A stretch of 64,000 nt of DNA from Amia ocellicauda (lineage: Eukaryota > Chordata > Actinopteri > Amiiformes > Amiidae): positions 44,752,048 through 44,816,047 of the forward strand of contig NC_089850.1 in assembly GCF_036373705.1 (NCBI RefSeq), given 5' to 3'. This document shows, piece by piece, positions 61,711-64,000 of the stretch. Position 1 is the stretch's first letter. Every line of letters begins with the position of its first letter. The notes below the pieces were generated by a model that ran no database searches, was not told the origin of the DNA, and saw nothing but the letters and a program-made list of their open reading frames with translations. Position numbers and translations under genes: made by a program.

Positions 61711-64000
61711 TCCGCGTAAGTTTGATTATATTATACATTATATACATTATATTAACACACTGTTATATGTGAGTCATATGCATTGCCTGAAGCCATTTTG
61801 AAGCAGCATATGCAAGTTCATTACTCTGTGTTGAGGAACTGAAACTAAATCCTGGGAAAAACAGAATACAAACTTAGTTGGCTATACAACAACGACTGAA
61901 CTGCAATGGTTGGCTATACCCTGGGTCTGAATGATACTATGGCCATAATCTCTACAGTACAGTACAATAGTGTTGTTTCAAAAGGTGGCTGTAGAGTTAG
62001 ACAAATATACAGACAGACTCATGCACACAGAAACATTATTATTATTGTTATTATTAACATGCAATTATGCAGAACAACTGTACAACATATAATCACACTG
62101 TAATAATGTATTATTGTTGTTTGCTAAGGGAAAGTACATGCTGAATATAAATATATATGCACTTTCAAAAACTTCAATAAAATTAACAATGGAAGTGTAT
62201 TAAATCCATGTTCTTTACTGTATTTTGTTTTCTCTCTAGCTGTATAGAGTCATGGGCAGTAAAGTGTAGCCAACGATAACAGATAACAGATTTTTTTTAG
62301 GGAATATTCAGGAAAATAAATCATATAGCCTATATGATATAACATTTATATTATCCTAATGCAATAAGTGTAAACACTGAATTTAAAATACAGATCAAGA
62401 TATTGTAAGACCAACCACAAACAATAGCAATAGCAATATCCCCATGCAATATGCCTTAGCAGTGAGGATGCAGCAGTAGGAGAAGTTTCAGTCTCTAATG
62501 TCATCTCATATTCAGTGTGGGTGGTGTGAAGTTGTGAGGCGAGAGATTGGAGTCGTAGGATGTTGAGGTGAATGCTGAATAGGCAAGTTTGAAAGTGGCT
62601 ACAAAATGAGGTTAGCTACGGCTCAGTCCTGATGTTCACAGGTAGCTGGTTCTGTCATAGGTGGCTAGGGAGGAGGATGAAGGCAGGTGAGATAGGAAGG
62701 AAGGTACAAACTATCAACCTGCTGGGGATGTGCAAGGAATACAAGAGGGGATATATTTGGAGATACAGGATCGGAGATGGCAAGTAGCACAGTGACAAAG
62801 AGCGTGATAGAAAAACAAGGATCTTGAACTCAATGTGAACCAAGATATGCAGCCCATGAAAAGTCCCAAACAAAGGAGCTACTTTGAAAAAGGACGAACA
62901 AAAAACGAAAGCAATAGTATAACAGCAGAGTTTCAAATCAGCTGGAGAGGGCAGCTTGCCGGAAAGGGTTGCAGTTATACAGACTAGACTAATAAGGGCC
63001 TTGACCAGGAGATGAGTAAAATAGGTTATTTGAAGAAAGATTCTGCATGAGAGAATCACTAAAAGCACATTAAGTGTTTTTGCAGTTAGTTCTGCTTCAG
63101 TACCCATTAGGAAGACTGGGGCAGCAGCTTAAAATAAATTTTAAAATGCATCAGACCCACAGTCCACTTACATAGCTGCCCATCCGTGGAGGGTGTTATC
63201 TGCTCTGCAGTTTGTCAAGCAGTCTGACCAGACAAGCTTTGCCTCTGTAACCAAAAGCTTTGGCTAACATAGAGAGCTGCTTTGCTACAGTAGCTTACAC
63301 TTGTTAGCAGTAGGATGTCAGTATATCCGCTGCAATGATAAGTTTCTCTAACCCACTATCACCTTAAACCCCTGCTTCCATTCTGCAGATGAAACCAAGC
63401 TGACTACAGCCATGCTGCAATAATTCAGCACAAAGGCTAATATCATATTGCAAAGTAATTGAGGTCTGAAGAAGGTGCATATTTCCTGCCTGATTAGTAG
63501 AACTGAACAAACATATGTTATGTGAATGCAGTGAGCTTTAATATGAATATGTTTTTTATCAATAGTGGGAGCTCAAAAGGGAAAAGTATTACAAATATAG
63601 AGGCTCTGAATTTGGGAACAAGTACTTGGATAGTGCTGAGCCAAAATAACAGCTCTGGTGTAACAACCCCCGCCTAACACAATCACATACCCTACTACTC
63701 AAGAAACAATGAAGGGATACCATGTCTGTTGCTTAAACTTTGTGTCTGAACTGCAGGTTTAACTTTGTTAGTTTACCTGTCAGAATACTCGTTGTGTTTG
63801 TTTATTTACTAAAGGTGCCAAGGGTATCTTTAAAGGTACTAAAGAGAAATAGTGGTTTTAATTTTAGAAGAAAGCTCCTTTGATGACACTTATATGAGTT
63901 AAACATTTTCAGTTTGTATGCATGTTATGTAGATAGTCTAACAAAATAATCAAATGAAAAACTCAAGCCCTATATTTTGTAAATAAGAAATATTATACTC
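61711..64000. other. Region upstream of RSPH3, no gene recognised
   Basis: No exon was supported. TAGAP, the human neighbour here, was looked for and not seen. The longest open frame (- strand, 62655-63107) lies over the dispersed repeat. Confidence 0.45.
62650..63060 (+). repeat. Old dispersed repeat
   Basis: Runs such as atcttgaactcaatgtgaac, cagctggagagggc and gggccttgaccaggagatga match, with decay, a dispersed fish repeat that I remember but cannot name. The edges are approximate. Confidence 0.4.

Noticed and set aside
62655..63107. 150-codon open frame on the - strand with many hydrophobic residues
   Set aside because: It lies on an old dispersed repeat read on the opposite strand. The Leu/Ile/Ser-rich composition is what a GA-rich repeat gives on its complement, and there is no homology or good start context.

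Overview
This is a stretch of vertebrate genomic DNA, almost certainly from a ray-finned fish. It has long AT-rich introns, GT-AG exons, dinucleotide microsatellites and several Tc1/mariner relics. Three protein-coding genes can be rebuilt exon by exon with unbroken reading frames: SYTL3 (+ strand, 9640-18491, 15 coding exons, 603 aa), EZR/ezrin (- strand, 21207-47800, 13 coding exons, 584 aa) and RSPH3 (- strand, 55392-61524, 8 coding exons, 339 aa). From memory, this is the gene order and orientation of human 6q25.3. The order is also the main reason for calling the ERM-family gene ezrin rather than moesin or radixin. Repeat tails reading 'ccctggataagggcgtctgc' remind me of sturgeon, gar or bowfin genomes more than typical teleosts, but that is a weak inference.

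Layout. 1-7000 is repeat-rich. It holds a possible last exon of an unidentified membrane protein (- strand, 508-647), a decayed Tc1 element interrupted by a second small element (about 1195-2050), a decayed DDE transposase (about 4295-4800) and two inverted copies of a repeat tail (about 5104-5267). A GC-rich CCAAT-containing block at about 7080-7610 is the likely SYTL3 promoter. SYTL3 follows, and its intron 5 carries a nearly complete Tc1/mariner element of the DD36E type (12593-13829). SYTL3 and EZR converge, with stop codons 2.7 kb apart. EZR has a 12-nt first coding exon, a 9-kb intron 1 and a likely promoter at about 48750-49070. A second promoter-like island lies between EZR and RSPH3 at about 52180-52530. 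RSPH3 reads toward EZR from a promoter near 61530-61710. The last 2.3 kb holds no recognised gene, only an old dispersed repeat.

The genes are not an operon and need not work together: SYTL3 is a Rab27 effector in vesicle docking, ezrin links membrane to cortical actin, and RSPH3 is a radial-spoke protein of motile cilia. No new multi-gene system was found. The most unusual items are the DD36E element, the nested transposon, the moesin-like acidic linker after the ezrin polyproline run, a tandem splice acceptor in SYTL3, the orphan exon at the left edge and the unexplained promoter-like island.
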